From Cryptomeria japonica (lineage: Eukaryota > Streptophyta > Pinopsida > Cupressales > Cupressaceae), in NCBI RefSeq assembly GCF_030272615.1, contig NC_081406.1:232802396-232866395 (forward strand): a stretch of DNA of 64,000 nucleotides, read 5' to 3'. A model generated the notes under the pieces. It was not told the DNA's origin, made no database searches, and was given only the letters and a program-made list of their open reading frames with translations. This document shows positions 10,136 through 22,356 of this stretch, piece after piece. Both the position numbers and the translations under genes were made by a program. The stretch's first letter is position 1, and every line of letters begins with the position of its first letter.

Positions 10136-10941
10136 TGTTAGGATAACCGGTGGACAACTAAGAGGGGGGCTGAACCAGTTGTCAACAGCTTATGAAAATT
10201 TAAGCACACAAAACCTTTTACAAGAATGCATACACCAAATATTGAAATAGTATATATAACAATTAAGCATAAACATAAATCATTGAACAATTACCAACCA
10301 TCCATAACACATAACACCAACATTTGTACGTGGAAAACTCAGTAAAAGGAAAACCTATGGTGGGAAGCCTACCCACTATTAGATAATACTTCTGTAGAAA
10401 TTATTTGATTAAAATAAGAGAGGCCTGTACATGTAGGAAGACACACTGCCTAGAGTGCACTACTCATCACAAAAGGAGCCTCATTGACTATAAAGAAATC
10501 CAGACTACAATCCAGAAAGATGAGTGAACTACAAGAATAACATCTCCTATGCCTAAGTATAGTTTGGTTAAGCTCAATATCAGAGCTCTTACACCTCTTA
10601 CATTAACCCAATTCGATCACCTATGATCAACAAAAACCTTTTCATATAATTACAACTTTATTCACACATAGATAATCCCATATTTTTATTCCCTCCTATG
10701 ATCTACAAAGAGATCTTACATCATATTTATACCAAACCAAGACAAAAACAATTAGGTTGGCCTAAAACCGAAATGAGATAATCCCGTAAACCAGTGAAAA
10801 CCCAAGTTGGCCTAAGACCGAACAACATAATCCAAACAATAAATCCAACCGGTGATGCATCACGAGCATCAACCAACACTTTACACAAACCGGTCCATAA
10901 CCTAGCAAAATAACATCAGACCCAAAATAGGTCGCCATAAG
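10136..10941 (-). repeat. 3' LTR of copia C, first segment
   Basis: It starts TGTTAGGATAACCGG and matches 40343-41148. It carries the G-rich box (10160), hairpins GTGGG/CCCAC (10360-10376) and CCTGTA-CA-TGTAGG (10424-10437), and TATA-like box TATAAATAT (10723-10731, minus). It is interrupted after ATAAG (10937-10941) by gypsy K and resumes at 26084. Confidence 0.93.
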
Positions 10942-12457
10942 TGATACAGAGGCTACCTAGTTTACCATCAATTAGGTTTCTTTGAAGGTTTTCTTATATT
11001 CCTTTCCAGGTTCCAAGTCTACCGCTCTAAACTTCTAAGGGCTTCCCTACCATTTGTTTTCTTATCTCACCTTCCTCAAGCTCAGAAAGTAATCTTGCTC
11101 ACTATATCTCTGCAGGACTGTAGGGCACACACATTTGATCTTTGTTTGCTAAACCACCCATCTTGTTTGGTTTAGTAAACTTTCTCCTTTTGGTTTCACA
11201 ATGTCTTAATTTCAGGCTTGTAGCCTTCTAGATCTTCTTCCAGTTCTTAGCAGATTCCTTCCCCTACAAGTTATCTCCTTTAAGTTATTGACACCTAGTC
11301 AGACTATCACCAAGCTCGCCTAGGGTCAGTTTGTAGCAATAGCTTACGCCATCTCCTAGACTCTTACAAATAAAAACCTACTGTACATACTTGGCTCTTC
11401 TTGATAATCTCCAATGATCAAGTGGAGTTTCAAGTCAGAGCCATATGGTTATTGTGAATTAGGTAAAAAAAATAGAAATGGAAAGCTTTATTTACAGAAC
11501 CCAATCTTATTCACGGGTTCAAACCAGAAACTCACAAAACATAGAAAATAATCATTTACATTAACATATAAGAACTTAGTATTTTTAACACATTATTGCA
11601 ATTCATCAACATAAATTAGACTTTGATTGGAAACCAAAAAATGGACTTCTCTATCGCATTTTAGAAAAACAAATGTGTTCTCTGAGGCAATCTACAATCA
11701 ATGATCAACCCCTTACATTTGCCCATTGGGTCTTTTTATACACTCTATCCTCTGTTGTGAACTCCTCCTATTGGATGAGATAGATCTCGTTACCAATGGT
11801 TTCCATATGCAACTATCTCATAGGATCCATCAGGTCATTGATGTGACAACAAATCTTGGCTTCCGATCGTCAATGACGACTTTCTGCAATGCGCACTTCC
11901 TATCAGGTCATCGGGAAGACTCCAAAATCTGACTTCCGATGGCCAATGACAACTTTGCAAGTGAGGCAATCTCATCGAGTCATCGGTGTATTACAAAACC
12001 CCTCTTACTCATCTCTGATATCACCACCTTCGAATGCGCTCCAACTCCAATGCTTACTCATCGGGTTGTCATGGTAACGTGAAACCGCTCCTTCCGATAC
12101 CTGATGGCTCCACTGCATGCCTATGCTTTGACATTGGGTCATCGAGGTAACTCAAAAGTACTTCCCCCGATACTTGATAACAATACTCCAAGAACTAATG
12201 ACTTATCGGGTCATCGGGGTAAGTGAGAACCACTCCTACCAATACCCGATACAACCATTCCAAACTCTGGTGAGCTCATCATGGTAATACTTACCGATCG
12301 GGGTAGGTCTTGTCGATAAGAAAATTTCAAAAACTGCAAATTAAACAACCATACAAAATGGACTAGAGCCAGTCCTTATATATTTAAATGACCACTAAAA
12401 GGTCTCACAAGCCAAAATTGGTTAAGGGCATTTCAACCCCTAGGTGCTCCTGTACCA
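10942..12457 (-). repeat. 3' LTR of gypsy K (1516 bp)
   Basis: It matches 24568-26078 over its length. A TATA-like box TATAAAAA lies at 11733-11740 on the minus strand. The U3 part above it contains spaced repeats of a GGGTCATCGGGGTAA-like word. Short open frames at 11726-12077 have no protein features. Confidence 0.93.
11821..12222 (-). promoter_or_regulatory. Spaced repeats in U3 of LTR K
   Basis: Variants of ATCGGGTCATCGGGGTAA (plus strand) recur near 11838, 11902, 11973, 12059, 12133 and 12204, about 65-85 bases apart, upstream of the TATA-like box on the element strand. The other LTR has the matching set at about 25457-25846. The placement resembles an enhancer array; function is inferred. 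Confidence 0.5.
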
Positions 12458-12524
12458 TACTCCCCCCCCAAAAAGAAGTCAAGTGACTACACTCAGCAAC
12501 AAGGAAATATCAATTCCTAACATA

Positions 12525-13967
12525 ATAAAGTCTGATTCAGGGACCTAGATCGCTTCAGAATCAAGTTTATGCATCCACTTGACCAGATGTTCCATGTAGA
12601 CCCGTTGTATAGTCTTCTTGAGAATGCAGGAATCCAACACTTTCTCAACCTAAGGCATGGAAGGAGAAAGTAATGGTAGGTCACTAAGTGACCATTGAAC
12701 ATCTAAAACTCGCACATCCTCCTTGGGAAGTTTTCCCTTGTACGCAACTAAATCTGCGACATTGAAAATGGGAGACAAAGTAATATCAGATGGAAAGTCA
12801 ATCTTATAGGCATTAGAGCCATACTTGGCTAAAACTTTACATGGGCCTATTCTCCTCATTTTTAGCTTGCTGGGAACCCCTTTCTGAAGTTGAGCCTTGT
12901 TAAAATGTACCCTCACCAAATCTCCAACTAAAAATTGCACATATTTTCGTGTGGCATCAACTCTAGATTTAACTTTTTGTGAAGAAACCTAGAGAGCTCG
13001 CCTCACTTGGTCATGAACCTCCTTCATAGATTGGGTGACATTATGAGCTTGACCACTTCTGCACACCAGATTACCAAGATCTTGTAATTCCATAACACCT
13101 CATGGGTGCATACCATACACTATCTCAAAAGGACTCTTCCTAGTAGACCCATTGACATTGTCATTGTACACAAACTCTGCCTAGTGAAGAACCTGATCCC
13201 AACTCTATCCATATTCTTTTTTCATGCACCTTAAAAGGTTTCCAAGTGTCCTATTGACCACCTCTTTTTGACCATCCATTTGGGGATGATAGGTTGAACC
13301 AAAAGACAAATTAGTTCCCAGTCTTTTCCAAAGAGTTTTCCAAAAATGTCCAAGGAATTTGACATCTCTATCTGAAACAATACTAACCGGAAAACTATGG
13401 ATTCTAATAACCTCTTTGAAAAACAAGTGTGCAATGTGACTAGCATCATGAGTAGTTTTACAATGAACAAAATGTGCCATCTTACTGAATTTATCAATAA
13501 CAACAAAAAATACTATCACAACCAAGCTTTGTTTTGGGTATTCCAACCACAAAATCCATACTTACACATTCACATGGCCTTGTAGGAATAGTTAGTGGCT
13601 GATAAAGACTAGCATTAGTAGTTGTACATTTACCTTTCTGATAAATCGTACACTACTCAACATACCTTCTAATATCCCTCTACATTTTGGGCCAATAGTA
13701 GAACCTTTGGACAAGTTCCAATGTCTTATTAAGGCCAAAATCACCACTCAAACATCCATTGTGCTTTTCTTGGATCAGATTTTCCCTCGTCGATCCTTTA
13801 GGAACACACAACTGTTCACCTTTAAACAACAAACCATTCTACAAAGTAAAATCAACATATTCACTATGAAAGTGATTCTGAAATTCTTGACAAACCTTGT
13901 AAATGGCTACAAAATCTTCATCTTTGGGGTACAAATCCTTGAAGTAATCAACTCCAATACTCTGAAT
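12525..13967 (-). pseudogene. Gypsy K integrase with chromodomain tail, decayed
   Basis: The zinc-binding region is altered (CLSGDFGLNKTLELVQRFYY, where the second His is Asp, and CTIYQKGKC, where a Cys is Tyr). The core shows [46 protein letters not shown] and [20 protein letters not shown]. After it come the C-terminal fold FLVGDLVRVHFNKAQLQKG and RIGPCKVLAKYGSNAYKIDF. The end, VEKVLDSCILKKTIQRVYME with HLVKW, resembles a chromodomain, which in this group is thought to guide integration to particular chromatin. Several stops interrupt the frame. Confidence 0.87.
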
Positions 13968-14916
13968 CTACACTTCTTGCACTGTTAGTAGCCTTCTACT
14001 CAAGGCATCTGCTACTTTATTACATTGTCCTTTCTTATGCTTAATAGAAAAAGTATATGATCGCAAATACTCCACCCATTTAACATGCCTATGACTCAAT
14101 TTATCTTGTGAATTCAGAAAACTTAAAGCTTGATTATCTATGTAAATAAAAAACTCCTTAGGTAACAAGTAGTGCCTCCACTTCTTAATATCTTGGACAA
14201 GTGCATACAGTTCGAGATCATAGGATGAATACTTCTTCTTGGTATCATTGATATTCTCACTAAAGAAAGCTACATCTCTATTCTCTTGAATCAAAACAAC
14301 ACCAACTACTATATTACTTCCATCACATTCAATTGTGAACTTATCAAAACTAGGAAGAATGAGTACTGGTTGTGTAGCTATATTTTGTTTCAAAAGTTCA
14401 AACTCTTTGTTAGTTGCATTGATGCACTTAAACTTAGTCTTAAGTCCTCCTTTGATGGTATCCAGCATGGGTGCACAAATCTCACTGAACCCTCTAATAA
14501 ACTTCCTATAGAACTATGCCAAACCATAAAAAACTTCTTACTTCACTTGTTGTCTTTGGTGTTGGCCAATTTGTAATGGCTTCCACCTTTGATGTGTTCA
14601 TCTTCAAATCTCCTCTTGAAACTACAAATCCAAGATAGAAAAGTTCCTGCTTCATAAACTCACACTTCTCCAAGTTTATTGTTAGTTGCTCATCATACAA
14701 TTTTTTCAATACAATACTAAGATGCTATAGATGTTCCTCTTTCTTTCTAATAAAAATCAAGATGTCATCTAAGTATACAACAACAAATTTACCAATAAAA
14801 TCTTTAAGCACTTCATTCATGAGTCTCATGAATGTATTGGGGGCATTACTAAGACCAAATGGCATAACAAGCCACTCATAAAGTCCTTCATTAGTTTTGA
14901 AGGTTGTTTTCCATTC
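13968..14916 (-). pseudogene. Gypsy K reverse transcriptase C-terminal half and RNase H
   Basis: The palm continues from the break with [20 protein letters not shown], then the catalytic box [28 protein letters not shown] and the thumb-connection PTPKTTSEVRSFL. RNase H follows: FTIECDGSNIVVGVVLIQE, KKYSSYDLELYALVQDIKKW, FFIYIDNQALSFL and CNKVADALSRR. Frameshifts near 14710 and 14500 break the frame. The N-terminal half of the same enzyme begins at 22357, beyond element L. Joining at the duplicated ATCAC keeps the reading frame exactly, so L landed in an open gene. Confidence 0.92.
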
Positions 14917-14921
14917 ATCAC

Positions 14922-16021
14922 TGATGGACTTGAAAAGCATTGAGAAGGGGGGTGAATCAGTGACACCAAATAAAACACTAATTCAAACACTAACCGGTAG
15001 ATGAACTTAACCAAGCATTTAAACAAGATACATGCTATCCAAAATGATATAACAACATCCACCATAACACAAGTGTTTATATGTGGAAAACCCAAATAGG
15101 TAAAAACCATGGTGAGATGGAACTCACAAGTTAACTATCTGCAGTAATAGATAACTGACCAATTAAGGTCTTACAAAGTGCTCTACTAGGAGAGAATCTT
15201 GTTAAGAGATCCCAAGCTTGATTAGAATCTTATACCCTGTTAAGAGTACTACCCTGTTACAAGTAACCTCATTGGAGGATTTGAGAATCCAAATTAACGG
15301 ATCACCTTGTTAGAGGATTTGTACAATGAAGCTTGTTAGAGCTTACCCGGTTAGGGGATTTGATTATATTGTAATGATTAGAAAATAACAAGAATGGTTT
15401 GATCTATTCCGAGTAGCACAATACTTGCTTGATCAAATCATTCTAAGTACATTCAACACTGCTCTTCATCTTAACACTTATCGCTCTTCAACAAAAGCTT
15501 TCACTCTTTATGCATATCACTATTCGCATACCATCATTCTCTATAATTTTCAAATGATTCACTAAGATGTCTTTAAATAGACATTCAAATCTTATGTCGG
15601 TCTTAGGAAATCAAAAGACAATTTCCTAGGTGTAGTGTATCTAGACAAGTAAATATAACTCATCACAAAAATGACCACCAAGAAAATGGTGTTGGTAACT
15701 CATCACAAAATCAGATACCAGTTAGAATAGTCAATACCGGTTGGAACAAAACATGTGAACCATTGTCCTAGAATCTTCTTCTTGATCTCCATCTTCATCT
15801 TCATCTTCATTTTGATGCCGACTTAGTGTAGCCATGGGTTATCTCTTAAGCACATGCCAGTTGACACAGAGTACCGATTAGAGATAGATCTTAAACATAC
15901 TAGTTGTTAGTGTAAACCAATTGAAGTTACACCAGTAGTCAATGTAATCATATGTGTGTGTGAGAGTGTTTCATCAATGACAACAAGTGATGAATACATT
16001 ACAATCATCATCAAGCCAACA
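14922..16021 (-). repeat. 3' LTR of element L (1100 bp)
   Basis: It runs from TGATGGACTT to AGCCAACA. It carries the G-rich box (14942-14957), hairpins GTGAG/CTCAC (15112-15127) and TATCT/AGATA (15136-15153), and TATTTAAAG on the minus strand at 15571-15579. Confidence 0.93.
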
Positions 16022-16345
16022 ATCTCCCCCTTTGGCATTGATGGCAACACTTAGAAAATTTTAGAGTAATACAATGCCGCTAAGTGTGCATACAGAATAT
16101 ATTTACGCATGTGCTCGTACTCCCCTTAATGCAATACTCCCCCTTAATGCATGCGTAAATACAAAATTTTCAAAAACATACACACATATTATTACTTCCC
16201 CTTTGACAACAATGCCAAAATGATAAAGTAAAATATATACATATATATAGAAAATCTGTATCAAAGTGTTCAACATATATTACAACTTAAAAAAAATTCA
16301 TGCATTGGCTAATCTCATAAAAATATCATTGAAGTTATATTTCAT

Positions 16346-19300
16346 CTATGATAAAGCATTTTCCAATGATTCTAGTATGTTAGCAGTATACTCAGATGAA
16401 GACATCAACTGGAAATGGAATTCTTCCATTGAGTCTAGCATGCAGGTTTCAAGAGTAGCAAGAATAGCTTCTTCATTGGAGTAGGCTCTATGAAGAATGT
16501 CGACCTGTGAGGTGAGCTGACTCTTGAGCTCTTTTAGAGATCGAAGTCTCTTAGCCTGCTCATTATCATTCATGTTCAATCTGTCATGCAAATCATCTAC
16601 AGACTAGTTAAAGGAATGAATGGAGTCCTAGAGTGGGACATATGCCTTGCATTTCCTTTCAATTTCTCGCTCGGTTTCAACTTGACTCTTAGAAATGTTA
16701 GAATAAAAGAAAGAAAAATTGGAGGTAGAGGCAAGATACTTTCCTCTAAATTCAATAGCTTTTCTGAATAGACTTCCATTATGAGATAAAGCCATTTTGC
16801 CACTTTTAATGTTCTTTGCAAGTTTATCTCCATATTTCTTCTTGTGGCTCTTCTCAGTAGACATTTGAGTAGCATCTTCAAGTGACTTGATTTGATCAGA
16901 TGTATCTTCAACTAACTGACCAAGTTTTCTAATGGGTGTAGGAAGATGTGCAACAATTGTTTCCGGTAGTAAACCAGACAAAATTTCTATTGCATTTTGG
17001 ATTGTCTTTGCTTCAATCCTTTGGTCTTTTAGTCACTTCTTGTGTGCTTTAGATTGCATAACATTAGCAATCTTCATCATTTATGATGTGGTCAAGGTGT
17101 TCATGTCAATGGGTCCTGAAATAGTTAAAGAATCATCATCCTCATCTTCAAGTAGCTTCTATTTTGTTGGTTCAAGGGGTACACTCTTAATGATAGTTCT
17201 TTCTGTATTCACTATGTTGTCTCTTCAGGTAACTGAGTGAGAAATTTATCAGTAGACTCCTTTAGAGTTTTTTCAATGACCGGTGGAGATTGGGGCTTCT
17301 CCAGTTGTTCTGTTGTTGGTTCATTGTCCACTATTAGTTGAATACCCAGTTAATCAACTAATGAAACCTGCACTTCAGTAATTGTAGGAGGCTCCATATC
17401 TAGTGCAGTGATGTCTCCAGATAGGTCTACTATGTCATGAACATCTTCATTAACAATAATAATGGAATCATCCTTCTTCTTGATTCGATAGACTATGTTA
17501 GGTTGAACAATCTCCTCTTCATCCATTTTTGGTCAAGGAACATCATCTGTAGTATTATCCTTATTGCTAGAGTGGACGAATTCTTCCCTCTTTTTTATTA
17601 TACATGCTAGCTGATGTGTCTTAGTCTCAACAACTGCCCTTTTTACATTAAGAAGCATCAATCTTCTCATTTTAAAATCAAAATATACTTTGTATTGCTC
17701 AACTAAAGCACTAATTCCATCTGAGGATAAATTGGGAAAATATTATACAAATATTTCATCAATAATCTTCTTTTCCAATTGAATTTCTTCCTCCCATTTA
17801 TCTAAAAGATTAATATACAAAGAGATTGAAATATCCTTTTTCAAGTCATGCAGAAATCTATTGTAATGACCCAAGTAAGTTATTACCTGTTGGATTACTT
17901 GCTTCTTCTCATCTTCAGTGAAAGAATCAAAATATTCTTTGACATTGTCAAACCTATTTCTTCCTAACGTCTTCATTAATCTCTCAAAAACTGTGTCAGG
18001 TTTGTAGGTAGCAATATCTATAGGTGTAGTTTCCTTTGGCACTAGATTTACCTGCTTGGTTATTCTGTCGGTTGCGTTTTCCTTCTTTGGTTCTTCTTTA
18101 GAATTTGTTCCCTTAGACTCTGGTTGCAAAATAAATTTCTGATTTCTCTTCTTTGGTGCACTCTCCTTCTTTACATATACTTTAGGTGCCCATTCCTTTT
18201 TGGTTAGGACACTCCAAGTCACCCTTGTGGTCTTTTTCATAGGAGATTTTTCATCAAACTTGTGTTTCTTTCCTTTCACATTAGCTACAGGTGCAGTTTC
18301 AGTTTCTATTGGTGCAACTTGGACTGTCACAATATCCAATTTTGCCTATTGTTTATCTTTAGGCGATGGTAACAGGGTATTAACATAGCTGACCAGTGAA
18401 TCATGATTAACCTCATAGCTCATATCTTCCATCTCTTCCTCTCTAGGCTTAATTGTTGCATCAAGCAAAAGTCAATGGTAACAATGAAGAGTATGTCTTT
18501 TGCAAAGTGTTTTACTACATCTTCAGGTAACCTCATTCTCATGCTCATCTTTTTCTAAAATTCATTAAAATACTTATTCAAGGTAGCTAAAAAAGTATTC
18601 TTCATAGCCTTAATGTTGTTCTTGATCTGTGCATTGATGGGTAGGTCTTTTAACCATTCAATGTCTCCAATACCTGGCAGGAAGTTCTGAAAATAGAAAA
18701 ATAACCCAGCTAATAGCTAACCATATTTGAAATTTTGTGTGTTGTCCTTCTTAATGGATTGTAAATTTTAAAATAATTGCACTCTGATGGCTTCACATAT
18801 ATCATAATTTACATTATCAACAATCATTCTATGTGTTGTATGAATTGCTACAGATGGAACACTATTAAGTCTACTGGACTAAAATACCCGGTAGCCTATC
18901 ACCATTGCTACAAGTTTCACTGCAGGGTCTCTAATATTGTTGATAGAAAAAGCATGCTTATTAGATGTAGAACCGGTTAATTTGAAGACAGTGTCCTTTG
19001 AAATTCTTCTTAACATAGGAATTTCACCGGTTGAGAAATAACCCATTGCAGTTTTAATAGCTTCCTTGGTTATTATGTGAGTCCTTTCTAAATACATGTT
19101 CACTCCGTGGACTCGACTGAAAATGATTCTTGTGTTCTTCCTCAAAATATTCAGGAAAGTAGGCGACATTATGAAAACCTTTTTCAAAAACCCTAGCATA
19201 TTTTGTTTCAATCTTTCCGTTCTTATCACAGAGTGATTTTAACTATGTATAGATGTGTAGAGTTCCTAAATCTTCCGTTCTGTAGTCTATATAGTTGGAC

Positions 19301-19434
19301 AAGTCACCTTTGACCACAACACCACTCAAGACTTGTGAAAATGCATTATAAGATATCATTTGATTTTCCTTTAGAGATTCCTTAGGCTCAGAAGTGATCA
19401 TCAACCTCTCTACAGACTTAGAAGTAGATGCCAT
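16346..19434 (-). pseudogene. L second ORF: unrecognised protein with shared core and coiled coil
   Basis: The frame opens at 19434 with MASTSKSVERLM and passes a possibly globular N-terminal part (ITKEAIKTAMGYFSTGEIPM, DTVFKLTGSTSNKHAF). A Lys-rich segment follows at 18100-18280, then the core at about 17797-17991 (FDNVKEYFDSF, LGHYNRFL, ISISLYINLLDK). A Glu/Asp/Pro-rich linker (17260-17740) leads to a C-terminal region predicted by eye to be coiled coil (KELKSQLTSQVDILHRAYSN). Frameshifts and stops break it. The core and tail layout match D and J. I do not recognise the family; it is not a known retroelement enzyme. Confidence 0.65.
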
Positions 19435-20016
19435 TCTAGATAAGCAAGTTTTGAAGTGGTATACAAAGAAATACCTTGTTTCTTGCATGTTTCTCTATTT
19501 CTTGGTTGAAATGCCCAAATGCACACCCGTTTGCCTCTCTACAACTTTCGATTCAACTTGATTTCTCTAAAAACGAAACAATTTGCCAATTAACAACAAG
19601 ACAATCTTGTTTGGCTTTGCAATCATTTCAAATTTCTTTCCTGAAAAGAGTTAGGGTAAAAATGATAAAGTAAAACTTGTTTATATCCTTTTTACCAACT
19701 CTAATAAATGCTTGCACTTTAGGTTTAAAACCCTAATTTCCCTGCTTAAGTGAAATACCAGTTGATAACATGTCAACAAAAATTCACCAAAATTCATGAT
19801 TCAAAAATTCTTTCCTGCTCATTTTACAAAGGGTCCAGAGATGTTTTACCATTAAGCTCCCCTTAGTCATGTTAAACAGGCTGAAGTCGCTGGTGTTGGG
19901 TTCTCTTCACTAGGTAAAGGAACAATTTCTTCTCCAGGTGATTCATCACCTTTCTTTTTCCAAATTTGATTCATATCTTCTCTGGTTTCCTCAACATCAA
20001 CTTTCTGCTTGCCTTT

Positions 20017-21216
20017 CTAATCCTTGAAAGAGTTGACCGGTTTTTTATTTCTTGATCTATAAAATTTTGCTAAGTGCCCCAGTTTGTTGCAGTGATAACA
20101 AACCATACCAGATGATCTCCAAGGTCCTGCATTTCCTCTTCCTCTTCTCCTTCTGTAGTTCATAGCCACATGACCAAAGTTATTATAGAAGGCACAAATA
20201 ATATTTGTTACCTTTTCCATCTCAAATGAACTAAACTGGTTGCCATAGGATCTTTGCCAGTTCAGGTTTACCCGGTTATCAAATTTCCTTATCCGATCAC
20301 CATTTGGCCTTGGATGCATGTGTGGTATGGGATTGTTTTCTCCATATCTACACTCAATAAATCTATGCCCATACATTCCACATGTGTAGCAATGACCTTC
20401 AAACTTTCTAGGCACATACCTAGAATTAGTATTGTAATTTGCATTTCTATTAGGTTTGTCTCTACAGACATTTGTAGTATGACCAAGCTTATGACAAACA
20501 AAGCAGACAGGTTTAAAAACCTTCTTACTGATAGTCTTATTGACTTTAGGAGTAGTTTTGTTCTTTGTACCATTTCTCTTTGTACCGGAGGATTCACCTA
20601 TTTCAGTTGTATGAAAACCAAGTCCAGAGATATCACCCTTCATTCTCTGTGATTGAATTTGTTCTTCCAGCATGGTAGAACTTTTGATGAACTTCTCCAA
20701 TTTCTTACTGGCTTCAGTAAGCTTTTTGATAAGATCTTCATTATGCTTAGACAAGTTCTTTTTCAGAGACGATGCCAACTCAAGGTCTAGCTTTAGGTTC
20801 TGCTTTTTTTCTGTTTCAACAATCAAGTCCTCATGCATAGTGTATTTTTCTCATTTGATCTTTATAATCTCTCGATCTCTTACCTTGATAAGATCCTTAG
20901 AACCTCTTCTAGCTTCCAGTTCCTGACTCATGTGGATAGTGAGACCTTCTAGCTCTCTCCTTAGATTCAATTTCTCACCATTCACCTTTTCAACTTCTTC
21001 TGCTAAAGCTTCAATATTGGCTTCATCTGACGAACTATTATCAGATATTTCTAATAGTTTTTCAGATAGCTCTCTCCTTTTGACTTGAGAAGCTTTTCGT
21101 TTACCCCTAAGGGATTCAACTTCATTTCTGCTAGCTTCTATCTCTCTAGCCATTTCAAAGTACCTCCTGTCCCTCATGGTAGTTTCAAGACTCCCTTCTA
21201 AGTGGTTAGGCTTCAA
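20017..21216 (-). pseudogene. L gag-like ORF: coiled coil plus four zinc knuckles
   Basis: Probably a nucleocapsid-type protein that would bind element RNA. From 21177 (MRDRRYFEMAREIEASRNEV) to about 20650 the sequence is Glu/Lys/Leu-rich and coiled-coil-like. It is interrupted by one in-frame TGA at 20851-20853. Then come CCHC boxes: CFVCHKLGHTTNVC and CYTCGMYGHRFIEC are complete, while CAFYNNFGHVAMNY and CYHCNKLGHLAKFY have lost one or two metal-binding Cys. Arg/Gly-rich spacers lie between. The usual copia gag opening (LDGTNYxxW) is absent, so it is not the gag of A or C. No protease follows. Confidence 0.8.
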
Positions 21217-21225
21217 ATAAGTTAG

Positions 21226-21237
21226 GCTCTAATACCA
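21226..21237 (-). other. Primer binding site of element L
   Basis: The element strand reads TGGTATTAGAGC, one base from the initiator Met tRNA complement, 2 bases inside the 5' LTR. Confidence 0.88.
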
Positions 21238-21239
21238 AT

Positions 21240-22351
21240 TGATGAACTTGAAAAGCATTGGAGGGGGGGTGAATCAGTGACACCAAATAAAAGACTACTT
21301 CAAACACTAACTGATAGATGAACTTAACCAAGCATTTAAACAAGATACATGCTATCCAAAATGATATAACAACATCCACAATAAGTAAAACATCCACCAT
21401 AATACGTGTTTATAAGTGGAAAACCCAAATAGGTAAAAACCACGGTGAGATGGAACTCACAAGTTAACTATCTACAGTAATAGATAACTGACCGGTTAAG
21501 GTCTTACAAAGTGCTCTGCTAAGAGTGAATCTTGTTGGAGATCCCAAGCTTGATTAGAAGCTTATACCCTGTTAAGTGTACTCCCCTGTTACGAGTAACC
21601 TCCCTAGAGGATTTGAGAATCCAAACTAATGGATCACCTTGTTAGAGGATTTGTACAATGAAGCTTGTTAGAGCTTACCCGGTTAGGGGATTTGATTATG
21701 TTGTAATGATTAGAAAATAATAAGAATGGTTTGATCTGTTCTGAGTAGCACAATACTTGCTTGATCAGATCATTCTAAGTACATTCAACACTACTCTTCA
21801 TCTTAACACTTATTTCTCTTCAACAAAAGATTTCACTCTTTATGCATATCAGTATCTGTATACCATCATTCTATTAGTTTCAAATGATTCACTAAGATGT
21901 CTTTAAATAGACATTCAAATCTTAGGTCAGCCTTAGGAAATCAAAACACAATTTCCTTGGTGCTGTGTATCTAGACAAGTAAACATAACTCATCACAAAA
22001 ATGACCACCAAGAAAACGGTGTTGGTAACTCATCACAAAATCAGATACCGGTTAGAACAGTCAATACTAGTTGGAACAAAACATGTGAACCATTGTCTTG
22101 GAATCTTTCGCTTGATCTCCATCTTCATCTTCATCTTCATTTTGATGTTGACTTAGTGTAGCCACATGTTATCTCTTAAGCACATATTGGTTCACATAGA
22201 GTACCGGTTAGAGATAGACCTTAAACATACTGGTTGTCAATGTAAACCAATTGAAGTTACATTGGTAGTCAATGTAATCATATGTGCATGTGAGAGTGTT
22301 TCATCAATGATAACAAGTGATGAATACATTACAACCATCATCAAGCCAACA
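21240..22351 (-). repeat. 5' LTR of element L (1112 bp)
   Basis: It matches 14922-16021. The G-rich box lies at 21261-21277, hairpins at 21445-21460 and 21469-21486, and TATTTAAAG on the minus strand at 21901-21909. Confidence 0.93.
21445..21486 (-). other. Hairpin pair in LTR of element L
   Basis: GTGAG/CTCAC (21445-21449, 21456-21460) takes the place of GTGGG/CCCAC in A, C and D: both sides of one pair have changed together. TATCT/AGATA (21469-21473, 21482-21486) follows. Confidence 0.55.
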
Positions 22352-22356
22352 ATCAC

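Larger units (their letters stand above)
14922..22351 (-). mobile_element. Pol-less LTR element L (7.4 kb)
   Basis: Two LTRs (14922-16021 and 21240-22351) are flanked by perfect ATCAC (14917-14921 and 22352-22356). The 5.2-kb internal region has a primer site, a gag-like ORF with coiled coil and zinc knuckles, a second ORF of unknown function and a polypurine tract (AATCTCCCCC on the plus strand at 16021-16030). I find no protease, integrase or reverse transcriptase motif in any frame, so it must have depended on another element's enzymes. The 580 bases between the ORFs (19435-20016) hold no gene I recognise. Confidence 0.88.

Noticed and set aside
16021-16034. Recurring ATCTCCCCCTTTGG blocks as possible regulatory sites of host genes
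   Set aside because: Each sits at an LTR/internal boundary and is the polypurine tract of an element, the start site of plus-strand DNA synthesis.
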